Source: Micrasema longulum (lineage: Eukaryota; Arthropoda; Insecta; Trichoptera; Brachycentridae). Taken from it: 64,000 nt of DNA. A program made the translations under genes and the position numbers. The notes beneath the pieces were generated by a model, which saw nothing but the letters and a program-made list of their open reading frames with translations, was not told where the DNA came from and ran no database searches. Location of the stretch: the NCBI GenBank assembly GCA_022494885.1, contig JAGVSM010001217.1, positions 124,001 through 188,000 of the forward strand, read 5' to 3'. Shown piece after piece: positions 48,190 through 60,600 of this stretch. Position 1 is the stretch's first letter. Every line of letters begins with the position of its first letter.

Positions 48190-48400
48190 ATACGCCGTTC
48201 ATCTTACATGCGTGCGTCCCCCATCACTGTCAATAGCGGGCTGAATCTTTTTCACTTCACACAAACACCGGCCACAGAACAGCGTCTTTGTCTTCCTTGT
48301 TATGAGTTCTATCTTCGTGCTCTCGTTTGCACATATTTATTGCTGTATTGGCGTCACGTTTATTCTCCGCGTAGCAAGGATAAATATTTTTTGTAATAAA
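48190..48400 (-). repeat. Repeat family L, copy 2
   Basis: TGCGTGCGTCCCCCATCACT, GAACAGCGTCTTTGTCTTCC and ACGTTTATTCTCCGCGTAGC are complements of the 37.9-kb copy at roughly 70 percent identity by eye. Two overlapping open frames here are not conserved in the other copy. Confidence 0.55.
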
Positions 48401-49539
48401 ATCTACCACGGTATACAAATTTTACTTTGCAAATCCGATGTGAAAATATCCATTTTAAGATTACAACAAATACAATTTCACCATTTAAATAAATAATAGG
48501 GATGTTTCAATTCTTGAATTAAAATACATAAATGTAGACTAGTGTGAAATCCACACAATATTTAAGTGCATAATTTAAAAAATATATATTTCCTATCATT
48601 TATTTCCTATTCTTTGTTCAAATTAATTATTTTTTTCCTTTTTTTGTTTTTGGCTATTTAAATTACATTTATTTCAAATGATCAAACCATATACGAGTAT
48701 TTATAGTATTTTATGTGTTAAGAGACCTATATCTCAACAGAGACAAAATAAACACTTAAAATAAATCAAACTTTACTGATAGAATGTCTCAACCAAAATC
48801 ATAAATAAATACAAAAACCCAGCTCACATTGACACAACCAGGAACAACCTATGTTTGTGAACATTTTAATACACCGGAACCTCTTTAATAATCCCATGAA
48901 TATAAGCCGTTCCCACACTGGTGGATTTTTTAAAGCTGGCGCGTTCGCAATACTTACACAAATGCATTGTGTAGTATTTGTCAATAAGCTCATAGTATGA
49001 CATCATTATGAAAATAATATCTGTCTCTCTCGCGCTCAGACGCGCTTATGAGCGAAACATAGACAACAATTGCTTTGTTAGTTACTAACTAAGGAACTAC
49101 AAAACATCAAATCACTGGTACAGTTTAAAGTAGGTTTGAGGTCTTGGATTAGCATGGAAGGAACAGATAGACACATTCTTTAAAAAATAAATATTTAAAT
49201 AAAAAATAAATACAAACTGCAAATAAATCATGTTTTCGTTGTATCAGCATGTTAATTTGGTTTTTCTTTTCATGGTCATGTCATAACATATTTATATGAT
49301 TTAAACTTTTTAGAGTCAAGATTTGTGATAACGTTCTAAACAAGTTTCAATGGCCAGGAACAAATTAACATAAATCGTGACGTTTTAGGAGCATGGCCAA
49401 TGGAATTACCGTTTTTGCGGGAATTCAAAATTACAAATTTGAAAATATTTTTTGTACTGGACAGTATTTCATAGACCTTTATTATTTTTTAAATGTAAAA
49501 AAAAGTGATATTTCCCTATTTTTTTTATATTATCGTGTG

Positions 49540-49800
49540 GGAGGTCTTCCTCAACTTCTTTTGTCTTCACGAGGTCTCCTCTCAACTACCCTTTTAGTCC
49601 ATATGTGGTCTTTTGATCTGGCAACATGTCACACAAATGCCCATTTAAGTTTAGCCAATCTTTCGACTACGTCCGTTACTCCCGACTTTTCCCGTATCTC
49701 GATGTTCCTTATCCGAGAGAAAGTTTTTTATGTGTAACATGGCTCTTTCATGTTATCTCTGTGCTACGATTTGGTGAGTGAAAGTGTTCTATATGTTAAT
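49540..49800 (-). pseudogene. LINE C-terminal fragment
   Basis: The minus strand reads REIREKSGVTDVVERLAKLK, WAFV, stop, HVARSKDHIWTKRVVERRPR, EDKRS and GRPP. This is the same type of C-terminal region as at 3.5 kb. Plus-strand open frames across it (49393-49737, 49750-50007) are antisense shadows. Confidence 0.7.
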
Positions 49801-49989
49801 ATGTATTCATATGTTAATACTGGAAGTACACATTGGTCGTACATTCTGCGTTTCAGACTTCGGGGAATGTTGCTGTCGAAAAACTTCTTCATATTGCCAT
49901 ATGCCTCCTCTTTTACATCTTTTTACACTGTTTCGAAAAACCACGCTACAAAACAGTCCAACCAGCCCTTTGTTGCAGATATATTTTTA

Positions 49990-51320
49990 GATAACATTGG
50001 GAGTTAAATATTAAACACTAATAATATTTTAATTTAAAATGTCTTCTTATGGAAACGGTATGTCGATGATTTTTTTAAAATTTAGACTGGAACAGAACCT
50101 TAAATAACTTTATTTCATATTTTTAAAAATACTATTGATGAAAAAATTAAATTCATCTTAGATGACCAAAAAAGTCCAAATTTTATAAATAAACTATGTT
50201 GTTTTTAAAATTAATGTGTATCTGCTATCAGTTTTCTCCAAAAACCAACTAAAACGCAGTAAACCTTATAAAATACTGGATTTTAGGCTGTAATAATTAC
50301 TAAAATTCACTAAAAGTTTTTTTTCTTGCAGTATCATGTTTTAATACTGCATTTGAACTAGTTTTGGGCAACTTTTTGTCAGATGCGAAATTGAAATACT
50401 TTTTCGTTTTTTTTGTTATGACTTTTCTCATGATTAATCGTTTTCACCATACATGCCCATGATAAAATTTAAGAAAATTAAGTTTTTATCAATATCATTG
50501 TGATTTACATGTTTGTTTTTTTTTGCGTTTTTCTCGTAAGTGAATTATCTGAGTTACGGTGGTTTAGAGATTGCACGGCAGGCAGTATTCAGATGTATTT
50601 ACTCCCGTGCCCGCAGAAATTAAAAAGCGGCAAGTTTTTTTTATTTAATTACTGGTATCTGTATTTATTTTATTTAAAAACCGGTATTTCTTACATATCA
50701 ACTCTCGCTACTTCCACCTTCCATGGAATCACTTCTCTACAATACTGCAGAGTGTGTGTGGAGCCAGGATCTGTAGAAGGTACCACCTGTATCATGTACC
50801 AATAAGTAAAACATCGAATGCTAAAAACGCTTTTTTCATAGGACTTTTTCAGTGTACATTACAAAATTTCAAGACACAAACACAAACATCACTCGGTCAG
50901 ATTTAAAATTGACACTAAAAATGCATTATGTAACTTAGTAGACATTATAATAATAAAAATGTACATTGTACATCTCCCTTCCTCTCCTTTTTCTTTTTTA
51001 ATGCATCTTTGTTCTAATCCCGCCCAATTTACAATAACCTTCTGTTCTTCAAAAAAATATATTTTCTTTGATTATTAAAAAATATATGCATGAAAATAAC
51101 ATTTTTAAATATATACACTTACTTGTATTTATACAATATGTATTATATATTTTTACTAACTTTGTACACTTTGTGGAAATCTGTTATTGGATTTAAGTTT
51201 TTATACTCTATACCTGTTTGTTTACTACAAACACGTATATAGAACTTTTGGTTTCCTAAATATAATAAAATAAATATCTCCAAGAGCGTCTTTATTTTTT
51301 ATGCTTGTCTTAGTAGTCGA
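49990..51320. other. AT-rich intergenic DNA, nothing recognised
   Basis: An open frame of 101 residues (50500-50805) has no recognisable motif, and its hydrophobic start reflects T-rich codons. I see no support for a gene. Confidence 0.5.
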
Positions 51321-51324
51321 CATT

Positions 51325-51525
51325 TACAGAAACTCCGTGTCACAGAGACGACGAGGACCAGCAAGGGCCAAAATGCGATGAATGGACTGCATCAGCGCGG
51401 ATACGACAAAGTTGGAAGTGGGAAACTGGAGAGAAAGAGAAGCGGACTGATAAGAGTGGAGGAGACTCCTGGATTCAGCTAAGACCCACTTAGGGCTGTC
51501 GAGCTTATGATGATGATGATTCTGG
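51325..51525 (+). pseudogene. LINE C-terminus and 3' end with GAT repeat
   Basis: The plus strand reads RRGPARAKMR, stop, MDCISADTTKLEV, NWREREAD, RRLLDSAKTHLGLSS, matching GRPRxRWMDCIxxD and DRxxWRRLxxxADP blocks. It ends in ATGATGATGATGATT, a trinucleotide tail. Confidence 0.65.
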
Positions 51526-52384
51526 AGAAAAGTATGTTTTATAGTTTGGAAGCCGTCTGCTTTTAATTTTAGAGTGCGTTTCGAACCTCGAACCTCGGAC
51601 CTCCTGATTCGAACCAACGGAACCGTTATTAAATACGATTTTATGCAGAAAACCCGTAATATTTTTGGCAAACATTTTTTTATTATTATAAGAAATATAT
51701 TAACATTAAAAATTATAAAATATTTAAAGTAATAGGCCTCAAAAAGCAAAAAAAAACGGATCTTTTCACTGCGTAATTATGTAGAATATCTTACATAGTT
51801 TAAGTTTTACGGTTTTTCATTAATACATTTATCTTATTACTAATTGAAATTGCGGATATGAATTTTAATTTAATATTAAAATTTTGAGCGTAAATTTTAA
51901 CGCGACTTACACAAAACACATTATGTAATTAAACATTCAATTTATTCAAATTTTCAATTAACGATCATATTTCAATCTTGGTAATTTTCAAATTTTGATA
52001 ATACCACGTGACAAAATATAAATAATATTATACCCACATACGTATGTACTCAATTGAAGTTTTAGAAGAATATTTTTATCGATAAATTTCTTGGGGTTTT
52101 TATTTCCCAAAAGAGTATTTTCAGAACATCGCAATATTTTATTCGTATCCGGAGGGCAATTCTTTAGTTAATTTGCCCTCTAATCGGCTCATAAAAATAC
52201 AATTTCTTTAACCTATTCCCTTGCGCGTAGGTACATAAAACTTGTAGAATGGAAAGTTATCAACATAAAGAAAAAAAATATGTATGAAACCATTTTTCTT
52301 TGTTGAAAACAAGTGTATTATAATACACCTACTTAAATACAATTTGGTTTTAAAAAATCGTGTACTCTTATACTTAATTTTCTT

Positions 52385-52845
52385 TTTTTTTTTTCGTTTG
52401 AAAATCTATTTATAAACCCTTTCGAATTATTACATTCATTTTACAAAAATAATATAAACATTTTTTATTCATTCTCTGTTCTTCAAAATAATATTTTTTA
52501 CATCTTTTGAAGAGTCTTTTGTTTAGTTTTGTCTGGTAGTTTATTATAAAATTTCAGCGCCTGGTTTATTAGTCTTGATTGTCCTTGTCATATTTTGGAA
52601 AGTTGCGTATGATATTTTTCTGATATTCTCGTATTATGTCCATGTTGACTACATTTTTTGCTAGTTTTAGTTCTTCGTCTACAATTACATTAGTAGCTAA
52701 TTTATGGATAAATTTTAATGATTCTAGTTGAATGAGTTCAGATGTATTTAATTGATTAGTTTGTTTAAAAAGTTCTCTAGTTGCAGTTAGATAGGGAAGG
52801 TCAAATACTAACTTTAATATTTTATTTATGATCTGTTTTTATGTG
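52385..52845 (-). pseudogene. LINE C-terminal fragment and 3' end
   Basis: The minus strand reads ILKLVFDLPYLTATRELFKQ, NTSELIQLESLKFIHKLATN and VIVDEELKLA, then MDIIREYQKNIIRNF and, frame-shifted, ALKFYNKLPDKTKQ. It ends in the 3' sequence shared with 18988-19262. This copy extends further into coding sequence than the other. Confidence 0.7.
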
Positions 52846-53059
52846 TATTTATAAAAAATATATAATTTTAAAAACCCGTTTGGGCCAAAAGTATTTTAAT
52901 GTTATTAGGTTAAGCCATATCGCACCCCGGGAATAACAGTGACACAACTAAAAAAAAACTCATTTTATAGGAGAGCAGTTACATACACCATCGCATCGTC
53001 CTAGTACCTATTAGTAAACAAACATTCATTCGCGAAAACAAACCCATTACTTTCTTTTT

Positions 53060-53235
53060 TACGCAAATATTAGCGTTCTTAGAATTTGCCCAAATATTTT
53101 AATTTTGGTGGCCATTTTCAACGAGTTGTACATTACTATTAGTAAATGAAAATCAAGTTGGGGTAGAGTGGGGTACGAACCTCGGACCTCTGATTCATGA
53201 ATCCGCACCACTAGCCACGGGACCACAACCCTTAT
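53060..53235 (-). mobile_element. tRNA-derived SINE (family S1)
   Basis: Same head and body as the copy in STRAD intron 6: a body ending in GGCCATTTTCAACGAGTTGTA, a B-box-like TACGAACCTCGGACC and an A-box complement CACTAGCCACGGGACCACAA on the plus strand. Confidence 0.7.
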
Positions 53236-53397
53236 TTCTGTTGTAATCGATAGTAGCTGGCTAAGTACCCATGTACTTGGTATATTTCTGTTTTTATGCG
53301 TACCCACCCTTAACGATATGATTTTGTAATTTTCTTGTACAAAACAGTCTAGTAGACTCCATTACAGTTGTGGCACAGAACGCTGTCTTGAGGAAAA

Positions 53398-53484
53398 TCC
53401 CATTTAATTTTTGTAATTTTACCGGGAATCGAATCCAAAATCCATGCGTGGGGCAAGCGTTTTGGTCACTACACCACAGCCGCT
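53398..53484 (-). mobile_element. tRNA-derived SINE head (family S2)
   Basis: The minus strand reads GCGGCTGTGGTGTAGTGACC and later GGATTCGATTCCCGGT, a good B box, then ACAAAAATTAAATGGG. Head and first body bases match the copy at 32206. Confidence 0.65.
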
Positions 53485-53489
53485 TTCTT

Positions 53490-54580
53490 GTTTTTATCTT
53501 GATAATGTATGTTATTTTATCTTAGAATAGTATAACAATAAAATTACAGCGCAATATTATTTTATAACCAATGAAAATCGGATTTTACACCCATAGAATT
53601 AAAAATATTCCAGAAATCGCATCCGCGCATCAAACAGAACGCGACTAAACTACTCTTTAAGGAGTAGTTGAACGTTTTGACCCATTGTTTTCTTTGTAGA
53701 CGTCGCTCAGTACGCAACTCCCGATTTGAATTCAACTATGCCGTGTTGTGTCGTTTTAAAGTAGATAAATACTAAAGAAACAGGATGGGATCACATTTCA
53801 TGTGTAAGTAGCAAATGCATTACTTAAAAGTTTAATTATTTTTCCATCTGTCAGATTATCAAAGAAGACAACGCCGTGTTGGACATTTGACCGACATTAT
53901 CTTTAAAACATCAAATATTATTTGACATGATATAAAAACTTTGGCTTTATGTAAAATAAAATTTGTTAAATTTTTAAATTTAAAAGTTCATTCTTTTAAT
54001 TACTCTTATTAAATGGCCCTTTACTTATCTACTCTGTTGTGTCAATTAATGTTTCCGCGTGTACAACAAAATTTTAGAGATATCAAAAAATTGCCTTTTT
54101 TTAAATATAATTATCTTACATTTGTGTTATTATTATAATCGAGATCTGGCAACATTACGCGGCGACTTTACGCACGCGCGCGGCGAAAGTGGGGCAAAGT
54201 GGGCGTTTTTTACACACGGTCCAAAGTATTCAAATACGATTTTACGCTCCTTCTGGACTATTCTTAATTCTAAGTTTACTAAAAATTCTAGTAACATTTT
54301 AAATTTTAAACTTCTTATATTCTTATTTTAAACGTTTTAATGCGGAGGTACTCCGTATTTTTTTCTATTTTTAAAATTGTCTTAGATGTATTTACCTACG
54401 GGCAAAATCCTAAATGCCAAAAAAATATATTAAATATGGAGGTTCGAAAAACTTATAAACCACGAAAAAAATAGAAAGATCACAAGGACTTGTATAAACA
54501 AGAAATCACTCAACGTACAACAAGCAGATTGTTTAGCCTGAAGCATGAAAGATTGGGTTTGAGTGAACTTTTGTACTCGA
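53490..54580. other. Intergenic DNA with two CpG-rich patches
   Basis: Patches at 53620-53720 and 54140-54220 (GGCGACTTTACGCACGCGCG) contrast with the AT-rich setting. A short ATGCCGTGTTGTGTCGTTTT frame at 53740 stops after eight codons. No gene is supported. Confidence 0.45.
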
Positions 54581-55127
54581 GTTAGTGTAGTGTCAAAGAC
54601 GGACATCTGTCATTCTGGTGGAAATTTAGGTAACAACTGATTCTGATAGATTTTGACTTATACTTTTGTATGGTACTATCTATGCGTTACAAAAACGGAT
54701 AAAAAGTAAAAAAAAACGCCATTAAAAATAGGTGTTCATTTAAAAATCGGATTCCTGCATACTAATTTAGTTCTAAAACCGGACACCTGTACAACCAACC
54801 AATCAGAAGCCGGTATTTGGGTAAGGTGGCTAGTAAACTGTCATGACGGATAGTGTGTTGCCGTTGTGATACGCTAAAATTAAAGGTTTTCTGAGTAAAA
54901 TTTTGTTGTCATTTCTTATTTCAAAAAACATTACCACAATACCAAATCCGCACCTGACAATTAATTAGAATGGTTGGATCAAAAACGGACATTTGTGACT
55001 GAGTTTGTGTCAAAGGCGGACATCTACAAGGTTTTTAATCAAAAGCTGACTACTGATTTTTTACAGTTAAATTTCAGCAACTAGTAATGAAATATTGATA
55101 TTTTCAACTCGAAATGTGTGTTTTGAA

Positions 55128-55260
55128 ATATTTATTTATTTATTTATTTATTCACACTCTTTATCAAAATACAATTCCATGTTCACTTTGCCCAGCTAAC
55201 AAGGGTACATACCCCGTTCCAAGCTAGGCAATTACATTTTAATATATTATAATAGGTAAC
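55128..55260 (-). mobile_element. LINE 3' end with TTTA repeat
   Basis: TTTGCCCAGCTAACAAGGGT and CGTTCCAAGCTAGGCAATTA match 6640-6710 (TTTGCCCAGCAAACAAGGGT, CGTTCCAAGCTAGGCGATTA). A (TTTA)n tract at the left marks the 3' tail of a minus-strand insertion. Confidence 0.6.
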
Positions 55261-55382
55261 AAATTAATATAGAGCACAGACAAACAAAATATACAACTTA
55301 AGTATTGGAATAGAAAACAAAAATAATCTATCAATAGATCTATCAGGGATAAAAAGTGAGTGTAGCTAAAAACCATCTAGAT

Positions 55383-56218
55383 CAGTGGTCCCCAACCCCC
55401 GGGCCGCGGCCCGGTACCGGGCCGTGGCCCAAATGGTACTGGACCGCGCAAGGGCCTGCTTAAAAATCAAAATTACTTTTGAAAAATCGAACATACCTCT
55501 AAAATTTATCATAGTGCTGTAATGACTGAAAATTAATCCCTATTGCCATTTCCGACCTCCTATCTATGTGAAGCGGGATTTTCTGCAGTGACAGCAACCA
55601 AAACAAAACAATGAAATAAACTGGACATAAACACGACACTACGGATGTCACAATCTCCTATTACCCCCAGATGGAACCATCTCGTTTCAATGAAGCAAGC
55701 TCAGGGTTCTCATTTATTTAGCATTAAATCAAAACACATGAAACTTTAGCATCGAAACTTTTAAACAAAATAGATAAATAACTTTCGAGTTTATATTTCT
55801 GCAAGATATCAGAATAACGTTAAAATTCCGATATTTAACCCTGAGCATTCTCAAAACTCTTTTCTCTATCTTGGAAAAAAATACTTTCAACCTTAAAATA
55901 TTGAAAATACCAATGAATTCAAATAAAAATTTTAAAATTATCTGAAACTTAATTATCCTTCATTGTTATTATATATTTTTTCTTCATTTTTTCCACAAAC
56001 CTTGTGTTTTCTTTACTTTTATTTGTCACTATACTTATATACCACAGTTTTAAATTTTATTATTATATATTGTACAAATATATAGTTACTTTTTTGTTTA
56101 ATTCATTCAATGTGTGTCCCCTCCCCCCCCCCCCCCCCCCCCACATCAACCCGGTGGGCCGCGTTAAAATTATAAAACGTTGACCGGTCCGCGGTGACAA
56201 AAAGGTTGGGGACCACTG
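55383..56218. mobile_element. hAT (Charlie/OC1-like) nonautonomous transposon with 8-bp target duplication
   Basis: Both ends begin CAGTGGTCCCCAACC in inverted orientation. Past that, the left end runs CCCGGGCCGCGGCCCGGTAC and the right end runs TTTTTGTCACCGCGGACCGG. Perfect ATCTAGAT flanks both sides (55375-55382 and 56219-56226), a typical hAT target duplication. At 836 bp it is internally deleted. The terminal pattern is, from memory, that of OposCharlie1 (OC1)-type elements. A run of about 20 C lies near 56123-56142. Confidence 0.88.
55537..55749 (+). pseudogene. hAT transposase C-terminal remnant (dimerisation domain)
   Basis: The frame reads LLPFPTSYLCEAGFSAVTAT, KTKQ, stop, NKLDINTTLRMSQSPITPRW. 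This is the LPFxTTYLCExGFSxxxxxKTKxRNRLxxxxDLRxxLS block at the C-terminus of Charlie/hAT transposases. One internal stop is present and the catalytic region is deleted. Confidence 0.85.
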
Positions 56219-56966
56219 ATCTAGATGACAGATGTCTGTCTTTGATACTACACTACTCACTTATGTAGGTATAATTCATTTGCGAAAAAAAAAATAGTGC
56301 CATATCATAAATTCCTACTTTCGCTAAATTCCTTCTGCCTAAGTTTTTTTCTGGTTTCGCTAATGCCAGAAATACTTTTGTTATTTTTATAAATTGTTAT
56401 TTGATTTTTTAATTACCTACCGTGTTTTTAATATTAAATATGTTTATTTTAATCTTCATTTTTTTTGGTATTGGCTAATTTTTAAAAACAAATTAAAATT
56501 GATTGAGCGTATAACTAGCTATTATTTATCAACGTGTCTGGTAGATATTTATTTAAAAAAAACAAAATGGGGTCTTTTCACAAAAAAAAAATGTTTTTAA
56601 ATAAGCAAAACATTGCAATCGTAACGATATTAATATTTTTTTTCTTGTGACGTCAAAATTTTCTACAAAGATTTAAAATATATAGTTTCGTATATATCTA
56701 TCCGAAAACGAGACTTGCATGAAAAATTCTACTGACACCAGTTCCATATTTTTATTTGATTATTTAGCGCTTTCACTTAACACCAAATTTACCATCTACC
56801 TCTGTTAAAGGTTGTTTCATTACCCTTATCATACTTCTCCGAAATGTATAAAATATATCTTATAGGGTCAAATAACGTTTAAACTATACAAGCTGAACAA
56901 CTACAAAATATTATCGGTAAATAATATTTCAACTTTTTATGATGCCTATACGTAACTGATTATTAA

Positions 56967-57210
56967 AGCTAGGGTTTCCTAGGACAGCGGTGCCCGTATT
57001 TTTAACGGCCGTAGTGAACGGTGATGCAGTAGACAGCCGTCGTAACGTCGACTAGAGAGTGGTTTCCTAGGAAAACGGTGTTAAATGGTGTTGATAACAC
57101 CGTTTTCCTAGAAAACCACACTCTAGTCACCGTTACGACGGCTGTCCACTGCATCACCGTTCACTACGGCCGTTAAAATACGGGCACCGCTGTCCTAGGA
57201 AACCCTAGCT
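56967..57210. mobile_element. Hairpin MITE, PIF/Harbinger-like, 3-bp TAA target duplication
   Basis: Almost the whole 244 bp folds back on itself. The left arm 56967-57083 pairs with the right arm 57095-57210 around an 11-base loop, with only a few mismatches. The ends read AGCTAGGGTTTCCTAGGACA and its complement. TAA flanks both ends (56964-56966 and 57211-57213), which fits the TWA target of PIF/Harbinger elements. It has no coding capacity. It lies about 430 bp upstream of the STRAD start. Confidence 0.75.
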
Positions 57211-57294
57211 TAAGCGAATTGGTACTTGATGGTGAATTGGGGATAAACAATATAGGTACTTAAAACCCCACTTCCTTTTTCTAACCATAATACA

Positions 57295-57355
57295 AATACG
57301 CTAGATGTATATACTCTAAGAATACGCTAGATGTATATACTCTAAGAATACGCTA
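57295..57355 (+). repeat. 26-bp tandem repeat, 2.4 copies, upstream of STRAD
   Basis: The unit AATACGCTAGATGTATATAC plus TCTAAG occurs at 57295-57320 and again at 57321-57346 without change, followed by nine more bases. The identity implies a recent duplication. Confidence 0.85.
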
Positions 57356-57479
57356 CTCTCCTATTTTTTTTTCGCAGACAAAATCGAACGTTTTATTGAC
57401 AAAAAAAAACTTATTTCAAATAATGACAACTTTACCCCGTTAAATAGAAAACAGAATGCCAACAAAAAGTTAAATAAAC

Positions 57480-57641
57480 ATATTATACTTGGGAAAGCGT
57501 TGGCTACTCTGCTCTCCGTATGATTGTCAATTGTCAAATTTTGTGATAACCTAAAATAATGGGTTCACAAAATTTGTTTTTCTGCAAAAGCTCAATATTT
57601 TAGATTAATTCCACTATTATAACTTTTATTAAATAAACAAA
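57480..57641 (+). promoter_or_regulatory. Putative STRAD promoter and 5' UTR
   Basis: No TATA box is evident. Two back-to-back TTGTCAA-type motifs (57522-57538) precede a short leader that is transposon-free. The segment between the tandem repeat at 57295 and the ATG is the only unique sequence available for a promoter. The assignment is by position, not by a recognised initiator. Confidence 0.3.
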
Positions 57642-60600
57642 ATGTTTGGCTCGGATATAAGTGATTACCAGCTTAATTCCGTGTTAGCTCAGTGTTGTGG
57701 AGGTGTGGCTGTTGTTTATACAGCATTTCATAAGCCTTCGGGATTGACGATTGCTGTAAAAAGATTTTATTTAGACAGGGCGAAAGAAAATGCTAATCTT
57801 ATTCAGGTACTCGAGTTTTCAACCCGTATAACTGTCATTTCAATGTCTCGTAACCGTTTGTATTTGTCATTCAGCAATGTCAAATGTTGCCCTTATTTTT
57901 CAGCAAGAGATTTTAACCACTCGACAACTTCAGCATCCGAATATCCTGCCATATCTGAGCACATTTGTAAATGGATTAGATCTGTATATTATCTCACCTT
58001 TGATGTCCTATGGCTCCTGTAGAGATTTAATTAACAAATATTTTAATGAAGGTTTGCCGGAGTTAGCCAGCTGTATTATACTTAGAGAAACGTTACAAGG
58101 GTTGGATTATATTCATAAAAAAGGATATATTCACAGGTAAATCAACATTTCTTTATTTTGCCTATTTGCTCAAGAATTACATAAGCAACCAAGATGTTAT
58201 TTAAATGTGTATTATGTTTTTACATAATTGTTACATCTTGAAGGGTACGCATTTTTATTGAGAAATAATCAACCTCCAACCTGAGTTTTTCCTGTGGTAA
58301 GAATCACAACTATTATTGTTGTGATTCAAAATGAAGTTGGCTGTAAAGTAAGCCTTGGATATAAAATATATTAAAATAATTTTGAAGGTGCAGTGTTTTT
58401 TAACTGGTTTCACGGTGAACTAATAATTATTTTTGGTTTGTTTCCAGGGGTATACGTTCAAGTCACATATTGGTGAGCGCGAACGGTGATGTTTGCCTCA
58501 GTGGGTTACGTAGTGCAGGTTCACTATTGTTACAGGGAAAGCGACAAAAAGCTTTACACTGTCTTCCTCCACCCTGTCATAACAACTCTGCACTTATTTG
58601 GTTAAGTCCTGAGCTTCTTGAACAGGTTCGTATTAATATTTAGTATATCCTTATCCTAGTGGTGGGGGTCAGTGCTATGCATGCTCCGGACATCACTGCG
58701 ACCTGTGAAGATCAATTGTGACGGGTCCCACAAAGTTAGTGTATCAAACATTTCAAATATTTATTTATTTGAGGCAGTGAGACAGAGTTTTTTTTTCCAT
58801 ATTTACCTCACTAGGTAAGCCTATGTTAAGATGAGAATGTATTTTTTTGAAAAACCAGTATAAGTATAAATATTATATAAATATAATAAATTTACTGATT
58901 TCATCAATCTGCTGATGTAATAAAATCTGTAAAAATCAATAAAAAGCTAGCCATTAAAAATATATAATTTATTGACGGTGCTTGTCAGAATCCTTTGCCA
59001 TAGTTTTTACTGTATCACTTAAGTAATTAAAATTATTTACAGAATTTAAGTGGTTACGATGAAAAGTCTGATATTTATTCTGTAGGAATGGTAGCTTGTG
59101 AGCTCGCCAATGGTGCTATTCCATTCTCAGATATTCCAACAACACTAATGTTAACAGAGAAGGTTCGTGGCCATACACCACAATTATTAGACTCTACTAC
59201 ATTCTCACATATCAATTTCCAAGATGATTTACAAGCACCGGGTGAGTAATACGAACTTTGTTGTATGTAATTTGAGTTTTTTTGCTTTATTTACACTAAG
59301 TGCTTGGCTTTAGTGACGAGCGTTTTGAGGCGCGGCGCGGGCGCAGTTCACGGCACCCTGTCGCGCCTGCGTGGTCACAATAGACGCTACTTGTGTTACC
59401 TTATGTTTGAATTCACAGCGCTCGCGCCGCGCCATAAATCGCTCGCCACTATGGCTAAGCACTAAAACGATTCATTTATTGATCGACCTGGTCAATCTTA
59501 TTTCTGATCTGTGTTTTTAATATCATGTCATGTTATTCATATTTCCCTGTGAATAAATTATATTGCCGCCTTTACCGATCAAAAGACTAACAAATAATCT
59601 CCCCATTTGAACTGCTGTTTAGGTTTTGTTTTGATTCTGTTTTTTTCTGATTGTTTTATTTATTTTTGTTTTTAGGCGAACGTCCTCTAACAAACTCGAA
59701 TTCCTTTCCACTTCCTGAATCCTCAAGTTCCTCCAGTTTTGTCCCCCCTGAACAAATGGCTCTCTATCACCCTTCGATCCCACAAAATCTCTTAGAAAAA
59801 TTAAACCAAAACTTAGGTTAGTACTCAAATCTGATACTTGTTTTAAATTGACTACCTACTCACATTTTGATAATGTATTATTCTTGTTTAAATTTTTAAT
59901 TACCGTATATACCCGTTTGTAGCTAAAACTATATAAGACTAATAGGTATGAGTAATTTGTTGTCGGTATACTGAGTACTTATTTATACTTTACTCAATAT
60001 TCTAGTTTAATGGTGCTTTGTAAAGTACTAATTTGAATTTACACATCTTGTTATATATAGTCTTAATTTGCATCCGGATTGAGCCAGGAATAAAAAAATC
60101 CTCGCTTATAACATTTAGAACATGAATACCTAACCTAGAAAATCCGTCTTAACTTTGTTGACTTAATAAAAATATTCACATCCTTTTCTGCATCATTAAA
60201 ATGCTTTGCTAACATGCCATTAACAAAAAAGTGAGTATGTTTGCTGTTTTCCTGCTAAATTTATTAGATCTTCTTTATAAATTTTATCATTAGAAACACG
60301 AAAAGCCGTGTTCATTTAAACATGAATAATGTGATAACATATATCCCATGCATAACATTTTCTTCTAAATGGCGGTAGAATCATTCAAAGGTTTTCATAT
60401 CATTTCACTTACTGGTGCCAATCATCAGGGCTTATGCAATATAAAAATGAACTTTCAAATCACTGATTTTGTGATTTTTCTTGATAAATAATTACAATTT
60501 GGTCATTGAAAATTTTAAACAAAATGAAAACGTAGTTAAGTAATTATTTTGCAATATTTGTCACTACGATAGCAATTGGTAAAATCTGCATATAGCTTTT

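Larger units (their letters stand above)
54583..56255. mobile_element. Outer DNA-transposon-like element hosting LINE and hAT insertions
   Basis: A 31-bp inverted pair bounds this region: TAGTGTAGTGTCAAAGACGG plus ACATCTGTCAT at 54583-54613, and its complement at 56225-56255 with two mismatches. The motif TCAAAGGCGGACATCT recurs inside (about 55011). A LINE 3' fragment (55128-55330) and then the hAT element lie within. No outer target duplication could be fixed. Confidence 0.5.

Noticed and set aside
49393..50007. Overlapping plus-strand open frames of 114 and 85 residues
   Set aside because: They are antisense to a recognisable LINE C-terminus on the minus strand.
51324..51749. 141-residue minus-strand open frame
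   Set aside because: Its right part is antisense to a plus-strand LINE C-terminus and its left part is AT-rich noise with SINE debris at 51590.
53740..53770. THAP-like start (MPCCVV)
   Set aside because: The frame stops after eight codons and no following exon is visible.
57642..58022. 126-residue STRAD read-through of intron 1
   Set aside because: The intron has good GT-AG ends, and exon 2 is in the correct phase only after splicing; the read-through tail is not STRAD-like.
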